From: Hydnum rufescens UP504
Taxonomy: Eukaryota > Basidiomycota > Agaricomycetes > Cantharellales > Hydnaceae
Length of the DNA: 64,000 nucleotides
Reading direction: 5' to 3'
Assembly (NCBI GenBank): GCA_014904985.1
Contig: MU129029.1
Coordinates: 70,637-134,636 of the forward strand
The notes under the pieces are model-generated. The model saw nothing but the letters and a program-made list of their open reading frames with translations, was not told the origin of the DNA and did no database searches. This document shows positions 24,339 through 35,833 of this stretch, piece after piece; within the stretch, counting starts at the first letter, position 1; each line of letters begins with the position of its first letter. A program made the translations under genes and the position numbers.

Positions 24339-24415
24339 TTTGGCCATCCGAATGAGGAAATTTTCCTTAACAGGAATATCCAAATATGGCAATTTCCTTA
24401 TTTGGATAGGCCAAA
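24339..24415. repeat. Imperfect inverted repeat (hairpin)
   Basis: Arm 24339-24362 pairs with arm 24391-24415: the reverse complement of the right arm matches the left arm except for two transitions and one inserted base. The 28-base loop is AT-rich. Such a structure fits a small foldback element or a transcript hairpin; no open frame covers it. Confidence 0.6.
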
Positions 24416-25986
24416 ACTTGAGACCTGAATCTCTTTAAAATCACAAAACAAGCATCTTTCATTAGCATAGTTTTCCAAGTTGTAAAGCTCCTGACTGGGG
24501 CTATATTTTACAATTCTGAAACTGAGAAGTTCTTCAGACAGTCATTTCTAAGCTATCCTTGGTCACCAAATTCCTCTCAGTGTTGAGTCACAGGCGCTTA
24601 AGAAAATACCAGGAAGTACCGGGATAGTGATGAGCTACGGCATACCCGTTACATAATCTTGACCCCCGTGGCTGTGCAGTGGCCGCTTTCTCCTTCGGAA
24701 CGGGCACCTTTCGTCGGGCACGCACATCTATCCAAAATAAAGACACGCCCACAAGAACTCAGCCAGCTTTTCCTATTGGAAGGGCGGGACATTCTCAGAC
24801 TATCTGTTCGGTGGTCTTCCTTCCTGCCTATTCCGCCGGGCTTATCCGTGGGCTGCCAAAAAGTATCATGGGCACCACTACCTCCCACCTGAAATGGAGC
24901 ATGACATAGACTCTGAGTACAGAGGTCCAGATGTGATTTACCTAGTAACTTTGGGCCATAGGGGTGTATAGCCAGTGGTGCTGACTCGATGAACGATCCC
25001 TCGATAAATTTGGCATCACGTGAACATTACATAATCACACCGGAGTTTACCGGATAGTGGATGAGTATGAATGCGCAGTGTCTTACCTACCGGAGAACTA
25101 ACTAGACGGGAGCCTGGCGGGCCGGGGTCGGGCTAGTTAGCCCCAGATCTTTTACTGTAATCCCATTTGCTCGCTTACTACAGGAATCTGGATTTGGGTC
25201 CAATGGAGGAAATATGTTGTTTTAGTCTACTAGCGGAGATGGAAGCACAGGCAGACCTTCCCGCAGTGTTATGAACCGAGGAAGGGGAAAGGTTGTCACA
25301 CCATAGGAGACAGTATATAGCGGGTGTGGCAAACCAAGAGAGGTGTGACCCACTGAACACTAGGCTGTAGGCGGATCTACCGAGATAGTGTTGTCGCTGC
25401 TTGCTCAAGTCGAAGCAGTCAGCTCACGGGAGGCAGAGCAATGCAACTTGCTTTTATTCTCAAGATCAATGATAGTATTGGGACTACGGTGTCCATAGTG
25501 TTGAGTCTTGGGCACTCCAAAGCACTAGTGTGTCTGTAGCACAGCCACACGAGGCCACTACTCGGTCCGACTCGGCTCCGCCTTGCCCTTAATAGCCGAC
25601 TCGTGGAGGTATGTAAACAATACGACCCTGAGTCAGTCCGCAGTCCAGCTGTGGGATCTTCATTGCGTACCCCCAGAAATGGGGGGGGAAGAAATTGGAA
25701 CGTACAGAGCAAGAGAGGGTCTTATCGCTTCACAAGAGATAACGATGGGGGAGACGAAGTGACCCGCGCGCTTATCCCCTCCCCTACTTTTACGATGGGT
25801 GATCCAGGGCGTCCGATGGTTGGTTGATGGGTTAAATAGCGAACGGGGAATATCTGTCCCCAAGGGTTTCAATGTACGCCCCCTCAAAAAAAAGATCTAC
25901 TTCACACGCCCAGGAAAAAAAAAAAAAGGGAAGAAAGACTACCCAAAACTGAAACGACCAGTGCCACACATACGAATAGATTACGA

Positions 25987-28385
25987 CTACAGAGGTACGA
26001 GCGACGTCGGCAACGTAGGAAGACTCAAGTCTGGCTCTCGCTGTAAACTCCAATCAAAGAGCCTGCCCATGGGATACGCCGAGTGGACCTCCCGCTGGAG
26101 AAAAGCGCGAATCGGTTCGACAGGCACGAGATTGTAAGGTTTCCACTGCAAGTTCTGGATCTCTGCGATAACAGACGCCAGCTCGTGCCGCTTCCGAAAG
26201 TTGATGACGTTGCCATCCGCGTCAAGGTTATCGCGCATCGTTTGGTGGATCTGCCGAATCGCTGCGAGGTACACGCCTGTGAAAGAGGTGGATGAGCAAC
26301 GGTGAGTTGGGCGTGCGGTAAAGATGCCTACGAATGTCAGGGAGGCAAGGTGGGACAAGACATTTAACCATCGTGCGATATTCGGACGGGTTCTCGGCAA
26401 CTGCGAGAAACTTTTGGATGGTGAGAAACATGGCTATCGATGTAGGACACCGTAGCTCGGCCCAAGATTGATATAATCGGGCCACTGGAAGAGATGTCAA
26501 GCCAGAAAAAATTGCTGCAGTCATCGTCAAACTATTTAATGAACGGCAGGCCTGAAGGTGTGTGTTAGAGATGCGCGGGCCCCAGTGTCTGAAGGACACC
26601 AACCTCGGCAATCGTGATGAAATGGTTTATCACAAGTGCACGATCTTGCGGTGAATCGCGGGCAAGGATTGTGGAGCATACCCACCTTGATGCCTGGATG
26701 CCTGGCGTAAATGATATACCACCTTTAGAAAATACATAGCACATACCTCGTCAAGTCGTCGAAGTAGTATTGAAAGTGCACTCGTGTCAGGGCTCCGCCA
26801 ACTGCTGCCTCTGTAATCACGAAGCCCATGCGCCAAAAGGTCTTTAGGATGGACTTCTCGGAGCACTCGGCTCTCCATAAGAATCAACTGGCGAGCAACC
26901 TCGAGAGGCTCCAGGTCTATAAGCGTGAAGGAAGAATCTGCGAGAGCTTCAGGAATGCACGGGGTGGGGGTTGTATGGCGTCATATGCTATCCTTCGGGT
27001 GGACACGGATGATTCTCCGTTTCTCTGCACGGTGAGGAAGGGTAAGAATCCGTCAGGACGCTCCCACGGGTATTGAGCAAGACAGAGAAGCGCCTACAAT
27101 CAACAGTATTGAGTCAAGAAGGCGTTTGGCTGAGGGGTATGCATCCAATGCATCGTGTCTAAGAAAGTTTTCGATGTCAGTGAGGAGGTCAAACTCCTCA
27201 CGGGTAGTGAATTTGTAGTCCTGGATAATTGACTTGAGGGTATTAATCACACTGATCAGGTGCCAAGTAAGTCATTCATGATAGAATGGGGAACGATTTG
27301 ACATGATGCGATATACCGAAGACGAACGGGCCCTCGAACAGTCCGTTCCCAATGATCAAGTTGTGTAGGAGTGATATTTCGCTGGGATGTCGAGGTTGTA
27401 CCGAGGGATCAATTCGCGATATAGTTCGGAGAGGGTCGTAAATGTCATAAAAGTCATCATGAAAGCGTCGCGGAAAGCCATGTCTACACGTGTTTCCTCA
27501 GTCAAGAAGCCAAATCAGCAAAGTAGGCCAGAGGGAGCCTACCTGGATACTCGGCGTGGGTTAGACGCTCGACTAAGGCAGATAAGGTACCACCCAAGAC
27601 GGATCCATCGAAATCGAGCATCAAATCATTCACGTTTAACTCGGGGAACGGAAGACTGGCAAGCACCATGAGATGAGAGGATCTAAATATACTACAGAGC
27701 AAAATGGACACACGCATCCCAACTGGAACTTATAGTCGAATCTGTCCCGAATGAAGATTCCGAGGCAACAGACTAGACGACTTGAGCATCAGGCATGAAC
27801 AGGCTGGAAGAAAATTTGGAGGAGAAACGACCTCATTATCGTCAATATCTATCAATGGGGGGAAGGTCCCTTCATATACAACATCAATATCATTGGACTG
27901 CGCCATAAGATACGGAGATCGGAAGCGGATGCGCAAAGGGTCAAAAGGTCGAGATGGATCATCGGGAGAGTGGGCGCTAATGGGAAGAGAGGAAAAGGGA
28001 CAGGGAACAATGGTACCATCGGCAGTGGTGAGAGACACGGCACTGGATCGATTGGTACACGCTGGGTCTAGTCGTTTACAATCTATGTAGGGTGGGGGAA
28101 GTGGGATGATATTAACACGAATCTCGCCTTGCGCAGACAACGAGGCATACTACAAAGAGTGCCGGCACGCCCGACTCTCGCCTCAGGACCTGGCAGTGAA
28201 AGACGCCCGGGGACATCAGCTAGAGTGTTCCCTTTTGTATGGGTAGAGCTGGAGTGGGGGTCGGAGTGGAAGACGTCTTTAAGGACTGTTTCGCTGTTAT
28301 ACATGTTACATTGAGAATCATCATATTGCGTTGTTGTTGTCGTAACATGTGCCGTCAGAACAGGGCTCTCATCGCAAGAGCTCAT
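25987..28385 (-). CDS. Ras guanine-nucleotide exchange factor (Cdc25 family)
   Basis: Activator of Ras-type GTPases. Downstream of a serine/proline-rich N-terminal part (28385 to about 27730), the RasGEF_N module begins with DLMLDFDGSVLGGTLSALVE and RLTHAEYP, followed in the next exon by DMAFRDAFMMTFMTFTT. Then LDHWERTVRGPVRLR and VINTLKSIIQDY complete the N module. The catalytic CDC25 domain follows: EVARQLILMESRVLREVHP, LVINHFITIAE, SLNSLTMTAAIFSGLTSLPV, VKCLVPPCLPDI, VYLAAIRQIH, and VINFRKRHELASVIAEIQN. The protein ends shortly after at 25987. The frame shifts by one base near 27376 between NLDIP and ITPTQLDHW, so either an extra base is present or an exon edge was missed. An exon at 28782-28471 may extend the N-terminus. 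A SH3 domain was not seen. Confidence 0.82.
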
Positions 28386-28782
28386 GAGGAGCGATGGAAA
28401 AGCCTCGCTTTGACCAGAATGTGTTTCTCGTTGGTGGCAACCGGCTCAAGGCATGTCCCGTATACTATGCTTATTTCCATCCGACTGGCGGGTAATCTCT
28501 ACAAAAATCATGGAAAAAATACCAAACTACAGTAATGGGGAATAGCACAGACGAGGGGTAACCCGCAACTGCCTTATTGTTCCCAGCGACGCCACTTAAT
28601 ATTTCGAGGATGATGGAAACCTGCACGATCATATGGTGTGATGCAACATCGATGCCTGTCTTGAGGGATAACATCCATCGTTCCCAGTGGGCCGCGTCAC
28701 GCACCCACATACCAAGTGATGGGTCGACATCGTCGATTTTGCCGCCGAGGCTGTCGTCGAGTTCATTACAGTAACCTCCCAT

Positions 28783-31614
28783 TCAATCCCTGGAGCTGAA
28801 ATGGCGCGGGCCGATTCCCCGATATATTCTTAGGGGAAGGGCCCTCAACAGACATTTGTGGGCTCAGGCTTACCTACACGAGCTCAAAGATCTGGGAAGA
28901 TATCCAAACTTTGAGTAATTGTCTCAATGCGACGCGAGTATCGCCACCATTTACAATTTTCCCAGGAAATTGTGCCATTTTTAATCAGTCTGCGGCCTTG
29001 CTCTCTCATGTGTCGGTTCGCTTACTGTCACAGCCGTTGCAAATGACTCTGGACTGATTCCCACTGTCACTTTATCACAAGTCACAGGGCCTCGTCAAGT
29101 ACTGTAAGTACGAAATAGCTCAAATACGTAGACCTGAAAGGCAATGTTTAAAATATTTTTCCTTGTGACTAGGACTACTAGGGTACATTTTCCCTCAGGC
29201 CTTGTGTTAGGCACAGGAACATTTATCATGGTTCTCCCATTCCTTCTCCCTATCTGGATTACAGGTTGCCTCATGACACTAAGAGTTATTCCTCCTGGCG
29301 GACCACTTATCTCTACCTCTTTCCTGATTCCATAAAAGGATTACTTAAAGGTCACCACAGACCCAAACGACGACCTTTTCGACCATCTATCTAGGCTGCC
29401 CTCCACGCCGAAGTCCTAGCATGGTGGATTATGGCTGCTCTTCGAAATCTCACTGGTCCAGAACCCTAAGCGATGAATGTTGGTTTAGGGCGCACACTCA
29501 TGCCGTCTCTTGTTTGACCCTTTTCGTGGATCCAATTTGCCCTTCCCCCTCGAAATTCATGCCCTCGTCTTCACCCAAAATAATCAGACTGCCTCTCTCT
29601 CCCCGTATTTATCTTGTGTTCGCCTCAAGTGCTCTCGCTGTTTGATTCTCAGCCTTTAAATATCTTCCCTGCAATTGCTCAGGGTTAAACTTTTATTCGG
29701 TGCCTCCGACCACGGGCAGGAGAAATAATGATGTTGACCTCGAGGTGATATCGAAGCATAGTTATAATAATCAGTTCCAGAAAGACTACCTACATGTGGA
29801 CTTGGGGGGGGATCCATTATTTCCCCCCGCCCCCTCTTCAGTGCTCTTTCCCATCTTGCTCCAACTGTTGGTGCGCGGTAGCCAACCAGGTAGAGCGAGC
29901 ACCTGACCAGGATTTGCATCCGGAGTCCCCGAACCCCCGAGATGGGCTCAGCCATATCACTTTAGCGCGTATGATTGAGGTACAGTCTACCACCTCCCTT
30001 CTGTTTTCATATAAACCCAACTTATATTTGCACATAGTTATCTGTCTAATAGGTACTGCTGGTAACCGGTAGTGAACGTGGATAGATTATGTAAGCCTCC
30101 TTGAGGGACGACGACGAGAGGAATGGCAATTCCTATGGAGAGCCCAAGTCCTCAAGGGGAGAGAGGGCGGGCGAGAGGCAAAAGGATATCATAGCATTCG
30201 TGACATTGGCCAATTTATGGCCTACAGGATAGGGGTGATACATGTGGTACAAAGTAGAGAAAAGAAAAGGGTACAAAAACATGGTAAAATCAAGGAGATA
30301 AAGCGACGCCCAAGCAGCAAAGCGCGGGAGCCCCATCGTGGTCTTAGGAGACACTGACAGGTCTATTCCTATTGACATAGGCGCGCTTGTTTCCGCATAT
30401 GTTACCAAATAGGGGTCGCTCACCCATTCCGTCAATTCCATCCATCGGATCCGAATTCCAACAACCGGGTCCATTCCTGCCACCTAGTTATTTCCATTTC
30501 CCTCCCAGAGCCATCAATTCTTGTCCAGGAGCCTCCAAATTTGTAGGGCAGCTGTGTGGGAGATGTATCCAGGATCCTGTGGAAACAGTTTTAAAAAGAA
30601 ATGGAAGAAGTGCTCCCTGGCGAGGCAAACTATTGCTGGAAATCGCGAAATTTGGCAATTTTGAACCTTTTAGAATTGCATTCATGAGTTATGTAGCTAG
30701 TCTGCAACTGCAAAGGTGATTGTATGTTGTGGGTCAGGATACTGGCTGCCTCGGTGCGGAATTTTAGTTCTCTATGGACTGGGGCTCAGCCATGAAGGCA
30801 GTTTGAGTGTTGGGATTTGGATCCATCTCTAGGCCATAACAATCTGCTTAATGATATATGTGAACTAAATACATGCTCGGGCCTGTTGCCGAGGGAGACA
30901 AAGCACGACCCCTATGAGGCTATGCCGGCGAACTCCAACCCGCAGCCACGTTTTTCACGGGCGATGTTTTACTCTCTTTCTCGCCGGCACCACCGGCGCT
31001 CCGACATCTTTATTTTCCTCCATCCCATTTTCACGTGTTCTTTCACCTCCTGTAAATACCATAAAAGATGGGCTTAGGCTCGCCCAATAGCAAGGTTAAG
31101 AGTCTCTTCTATATTCCTCACGTCGTTGCCTCCATTCAGATGAGCATCCGAACCCCATCAGACGAGAGGAGCGTGATTAAATCCTCAAATTATTCACTTT
31201 GCGGCACTAACCAGGAAGGAATAGTACACAGCCATATCGCCTTAGCGCGTATGACTGAGTTGTCCGTCTAATAATACTAATATTAAATGATATCCATCAG
31301 TGTTGAAGATATCTGCTTCATCTCGTGCAGCTGTCGCCTAAAATGGTTCAAGCCTGGCTTACGTATTTAGCGCGGGATGGATAAATAGGCCGCAGCCACT
31401 TGTACAGCAATCAGGATTTCTGCTCTCGCAGCAACTGGGCCAAACATGAAGACATAAGCTTGTTCAATCGCTGAATATCCTGACCGCTACTGGGGGAGGA
31501 TCTCTAATTAAATGCGCCGAGGACTCGAGCACGCATCGTGACAATATGCACAGACGATTACATATAATGCGCAACAAGGAGCGAGTGGGAGGGAGGGAGA
31601 GAGAGGGCAGCCCC
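28783..31614. other. Gene-poor 2.8 kb with short dispersed repeat
   Basis: No supported gene. A motif of about 30 bases (AGCCATATC..TTAGCGCGTATGA.TGAG) occurs at about 29951-29980 and again at 31232-31260, with looser similarity upstream of both (CCAACCAGG/CTAACCAGG). Minus-strand frames at 29656-29955 and 30133-30483 are open but unrecognised. Confidence 0.45.
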
Positions 31615-32789
31615 TCATTTAGCCTGGATGTCAAGTTCGAACTTCTTTCCATCTGCTGCGGCACCAATCTTTAGGTGCACGTTATCGGGACTCTCCGTAG
31701 CTTCGATACCGTCCTTCCCCTCACCTCTGATCGTCAGTGTGTAGCCGTTCTTGTACCGGATCTTGTCATCCACGACGATGTCGAATTCGTCTCCGCCCTT
31801 GCCGGTGAGCGCCAGTCGATACAACTCCTGCTGGGTGTGATCGTACGTTTCGATGCGAACGGTGGATTGGATGGTGGTTTGCTTGATGAAGCAGATGAAG
31901 CCCGTCTTCTTGCACCATGTGAATACGGTCCTCACGACGTCTGCAAGCTCAGTCACGACGATCCTGACGAGAGCAGTGGGCACACTTCCATTTGGATTCA
32001 CTAGAAAGATCGGGGCCCATTTCAGAAACACATATCGTGGTCAAAAGGGAAGAAGGGGGAGGGGGGAGAAAAAGGAGGTTTAAAAAAAAAAACAGAAGTG
32101 CGAACCTTTGACAAAATACGTTACATCAATACCATCATGCACAGGCTTGATACACCACCCAGAAAGTGTGATAGTTCCACGAGTTCTGCCCTTGACAGGG
32201 CCAGTATTCTCGTCTTCGGGCACCGATGTGACCAAAAAATATACGGTGCCATCGTCTTCTATAATGGCTTCTTGGAGACCGATGAAGTCGCGGGGTTGCA
32301 CGAGCAAACTGCCCCTGAAAATAGGACTCTCAACAATAACGTTTGGAGGGGCGAGAATGGAAGAAGAGGCTCACTTTTGGATGCTGTAGAACTTGACACA
32401 CCGGCTGGAATAACGCTGGAGGGGAGTCCCTTGCTGGAATCCATCGTCCCATAAGTGGCGAGCCCCTGGGATCGCGACGACAGAGTAGAACTGATAAGGG
32501 GTAATTCCTTTCAGTACGCCTCGACCCTTAACGAGTGGGATCGAGGAGGGGTCGCCTGGGATCTGTTTCTTGGACGTGAAGACATCAGACTTCGAACCTT
32601 TCAGGGTAGTCAGTCTGTTTGTGAACAGGAAACATCAAAGAGAGACCGTGAATTACTGATTGCCGTCCACCCGTCCTCATCCCTACAGAATTCCTTCAGC
32701 TTGGCAAAAGTTTTGTCCACCAGGTCCTCGTAGGGATTGGGGAAATAGCCATTGGGGGCCGGATCAGCAGGAATTTCCATGTGATCCAT
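31615..32789 (-). CDS. START-domain protein, copy A of a tandem pair
   Basis: Lipid-binding START-domain protein. Read from 32789 (MDHMEIPADPAP), the exons encode a helical N-terminus, then KKQIPGDPSSIPLVKGRGV, ITPYQFYSVVAIPGARHLWDD, FYSIQK, LLVQPRDFIGLQEAIIEDDG, VKGRTRGTITLSGWCIKPV and VNPNGSVPTALVRIVVTEL, the start-to-end order of fungal START domains. A beta-rich extension of about 80 residues (YDHTQQELYRLALTGKGG through FELDIQAK) closes the protein. The splice between WTAIS and LTTLKG differs from copy B by one base at the acceptor (about 32614), and with a normal donor the frame is lost there. The copy may be damaged, wrongly assembled, or spliced differently. Lipid ligand cannot be predicted. 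Confidence 0.75.
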
Positions 32790-33484
32790 GATGGACGAGG
32801 GAGAGAACTTTGAAACACGGGAGGTGTTGTCTCATTCTTTATACTGTCGGGTTACGTAAGTGGTGGGGGTATCTTCTATGCCCTGCTTTGCCTATCTCCA
32901 GAGCTTCTTTTTGGAAATAAGCTGTTAGGCATGTGTTGTAGAGTTTCAAGTTCCAATGCTTTCCCAGCAATATGCGACATCAGAGAGACGTTGGAGGTTA
33001 CATCTATCCCCTTAGCATATCACTAGTAGACAACATGCAGAAGCAAGCTGAGGCGCGCGAATGTCTGTATTGAGTAGGTACTGTATAGACGGCGGCAACA
33101 GTTTGACATGCAGGGAAGTTAGCCGCCGACCGAATTGTCGGGTTATCCGAGTGACTCATCCACAGTCATAAGTATATGAAAATGTCACGTCACGGCCGAC
33201 ACTTTTAGTGCTATCCTTTGAGAAATAATGTCACAATCCAAAACGGCTTTCATAGTTCCAGTTTGCTGTCACAACCCGGAAATTAGCTCTTGGTCAGGGG
33301 CGCAAGGATGCCAACGAGAATAAAATTTTTTTGCCATGCATGACAGAACAGAGCTGCAGAGTGTATTGTTCGGGTTTCAAAAGTTTTGGTGATCTACACT
33401 TATGGCACGGGTAACCCAAAGAAAAGAATTGCTGAACCCGATCCGCCCTGTCCCAACAGAATTGAGGAAGTATGACCTAATCCG
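32790..33484. other. Spacer between the tandem START genes
   Basis: About 700 bases with no gene seen. It should hold the promoter of copy A and the 3' end of copy B. Confidence 0.4.
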
Positions 33485-34644
33485 TCAAACAGTCTGGATG
33501 ACAAGTTCGAATTTCTTTCCATCTGCTGCGACACCGATCTTTATGTGTACGTTATCCCGACTTTCCGTCGCTTCAATATCACCCTGCGCCTCGCCTTTGA
33601 TCGTCAGTGTGTAGCCTTTCTTGTACCGGACCTTGTCATCCACGGCAATGTCGAATTCGTCACCGGCCTTGCCAATGAGCATCAGTCGATATAACTCCCG
33701 CTGGGTGTGATCGTAGATTTCGTCGCGAACGACGGATTGGATGGCGATCTCCTTGATGTGGCACATGAGGCCTGCCCCCTTGCACCACGCGAACGCGGTC
33801 CTCACGACATCTGGAAGCTCAGTCACGACGATCTTGACGAGGGCAGTGGGTAGACTTCCATTTGGATTCACTGGAAGGATCAATGCCGATTTCAGAAACG
33901 AAAGGAGGGAGTGGGAAAAAAGGTGGGAAAGAAGAAGAAAAAGAAGACACGTCGTATGCGAACCTTTGACAACGTACGTTACATCAATACCATCATGCAC
34001 AGGTTTGATACACCACCCAGAAATTGTGAGAGTTGCACGGGTTCGACCCTTGACGGGCCCCGTATTCTCGTCTTCAGGCACTGATGCTTGGAAAAAATAT
34101 ATGGTGCCATCATCTTCTATAATGGCTTCTTGGAAACCGACGAAATCGCGGGGCTGCACGAGAAATGCGCCCCTAAAAGTAGGACCTTCAATAATGACAT
34201 TCCGAGGGGCGAGAATGGAAGAAAGGCGCACTTCTGAATGCTGTAGAACTTGAAAGTCCGCCTGGAATAGCGCCGGACAGTAGTCCCTTGCTGGAACCCA
34301 TCATCCCACAATTGGCGAGCTCCCGGGAGGGCGACGACAGAGTAGAACTGGTATGGGGTAATCCCTTTCAGTGCGCCCTGACCTTTAACGAGTGGGATCG
34401 AGGAGGGATCGCCTGGAATCTGTTTCTTGGACGTGATAATATCAGCCTTTGTGCCTTTCAGGGTAGTCAGTCTCTTTGTGAACAAGGCAAATCAACGAGA
34501 GACTGTACTACTCATTATCGTCCACCCGTCCTGATCACCACAGAATTCCTTCAGCTTGGCTAGAGTTTTGTCCCGCAGGTCCTCATAGGGATTGGAGAAA
34601 TAGCCATTAGGGGCTGGATCAGTAGGAATTTCCATACGATCCAT
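33485..34644 (-). CDS. START-domain protein, copy B of a tandem pair
   Basis: Paralogue of the gene to its right-hand (downstream) side, 1.87 kb away, same strand, same exon order. Start MDRMEIPTDPAPNGY at 34644. Exon 1 ends WTIM and splices (A|gtagta..aaag|GA) to RLTTLKGTKADIITSKK with matching phase. START blocks: PYQFYSVVALPGARQLWDD, TVRRYSRRTFKFYSIQK, AFLVQPRDFVGFQEAIIE, VKGRTRATLTISGWCIKPV, VTYVVK, and VNPNGSLPTALVKIVVTEL. The same beta-rich C-terminal extension as in copy A ends FELVIQTV at 33485. No signal peptide or transmembrane segment, so a soluble lipid carrier or sensor is likely. All junctions fit. Confidence 0.8.
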
Positions 34645-35833
34645 GATGGACGACACACAAGAGCTTTGAACTAAATCGTCCCACAATCTTGATGGCGACG
34701 GCTTACCTAAGTGCGGGGTCGCTCAAAATAGTAATTTCCTGACACAACAAACTGCAGACCTCAGTCGCTGGTTGTAGCGGTGTACTGTATGAGACGAGTT
34801 TTGTGGTGTTCGAAATTAATTCATGGCACAGGAGTGCCAGTTTTCCCTTGGATGGGCTGAATGCTTTCGGTGCTGCAGTCACACACTTAGGTCACTCATA
34901 ATTATCAGTTACTAGGATTAGATCGATGGCATGCCTGTTCCAAACAGTGAAGAAGTCTGCCACGTCAAGCGGGCAGTGCGGTCAAGAACCTGAGTGTGTT
35001 TGTCTAAGATTCACTTGCAATTGAAGAGGATAATATAGGGAAAGGGTAGACGGGGGACTCGTGGACGGGGTGACATTTCCCGAAAAGTTTCCGAGAGTGA
35101 TCAATTAAGCGTTCTAACTGGAGACATGCCGGGAAATAATATCCATCTCCCCCAGAAAATTCTTCAGGAGAAGGACATGGGTGGAGCCACCAGATGTGTG
35201 ACCCAAAGGTCTGATCAGATAGGATCGTCGCTGAGGAACCATATACATATCATGGAAAGACCAGCTAGCCAGGGTTGTAGGGAGGAATCTCTAATCCTCG
35301 ATAGCAATGCCAGAAAAGTGAGGGCATTCATCACCTTCAGTGCATGGAGTCCCCAAGGCTTTCGAGGGTGTATCCATAGGGGAAATATAAAGGTTTCCAC
35401 TGGTGGATGCGTTGCCATAGTCGTGATTCTCGTGAAGCGTTCACCCTACATCCGGCACCCGCCCATATCGCCCCCAGCTTGCAAGCCAAGTCGTGTTCCA
35501 AACCCAGCCGATGGATTCCCGAAGAATCTAACACACTTTTTCATTGTCCATGAATGCATGGATGGCTGCAAGGCTGCAAGGCAGGAGTAGCCAGCAGGAG
35601 TAGCCAGCAAGCCGGCCGAAGCCAAGTGGATCCGTTCTGTCAACACAATACTCATATGGCTTGGGATCCCAGCCACCTTGGACAGTGAGCTGCCTAGAGG
35701 CCCAAGCAACGGATCAATTGGGATGCGAACAAGCCGCCGCACCATGCAGCGCTGCAAAATCAAGGTTGGTGTTGCGTGTTTACATAACGTTTACGACGTC
35801 AACACATGTCACATACGCGCCTTGCCGAAGCTC
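34645..35833. other. Intergenic between START pair and Kv channel
   Basis: Divergent promoter region of about 1.2 kb. A plus-strand frame at 35126-35590 and overlapping minus frames show no recognised domain; I do not call a gene. Confidence 0.4.

Larger units (their letters stand above)
22179..25986. other. Repeat-rich intergenic region with RasGEF 3'-end copy
   Basis: No intact gene. Segment about 22618-23010 is a diverged copy of 25538-26075, the 3' end of the RasGEF gene. Around 24339-24415 there is an inverted repeat. Minus-strand frames at 23239-23767 and 24031-24276 are open without recognisable domains. Confidence 0.5.

Noticed and set aside
29860..29960. tRNA- or SINE-like segment (box-A-like GTAGCCAACCAGG)
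   Set aside because: The B-box-like sequence lies on the opposite strand and no cloverleaf can be drawn.
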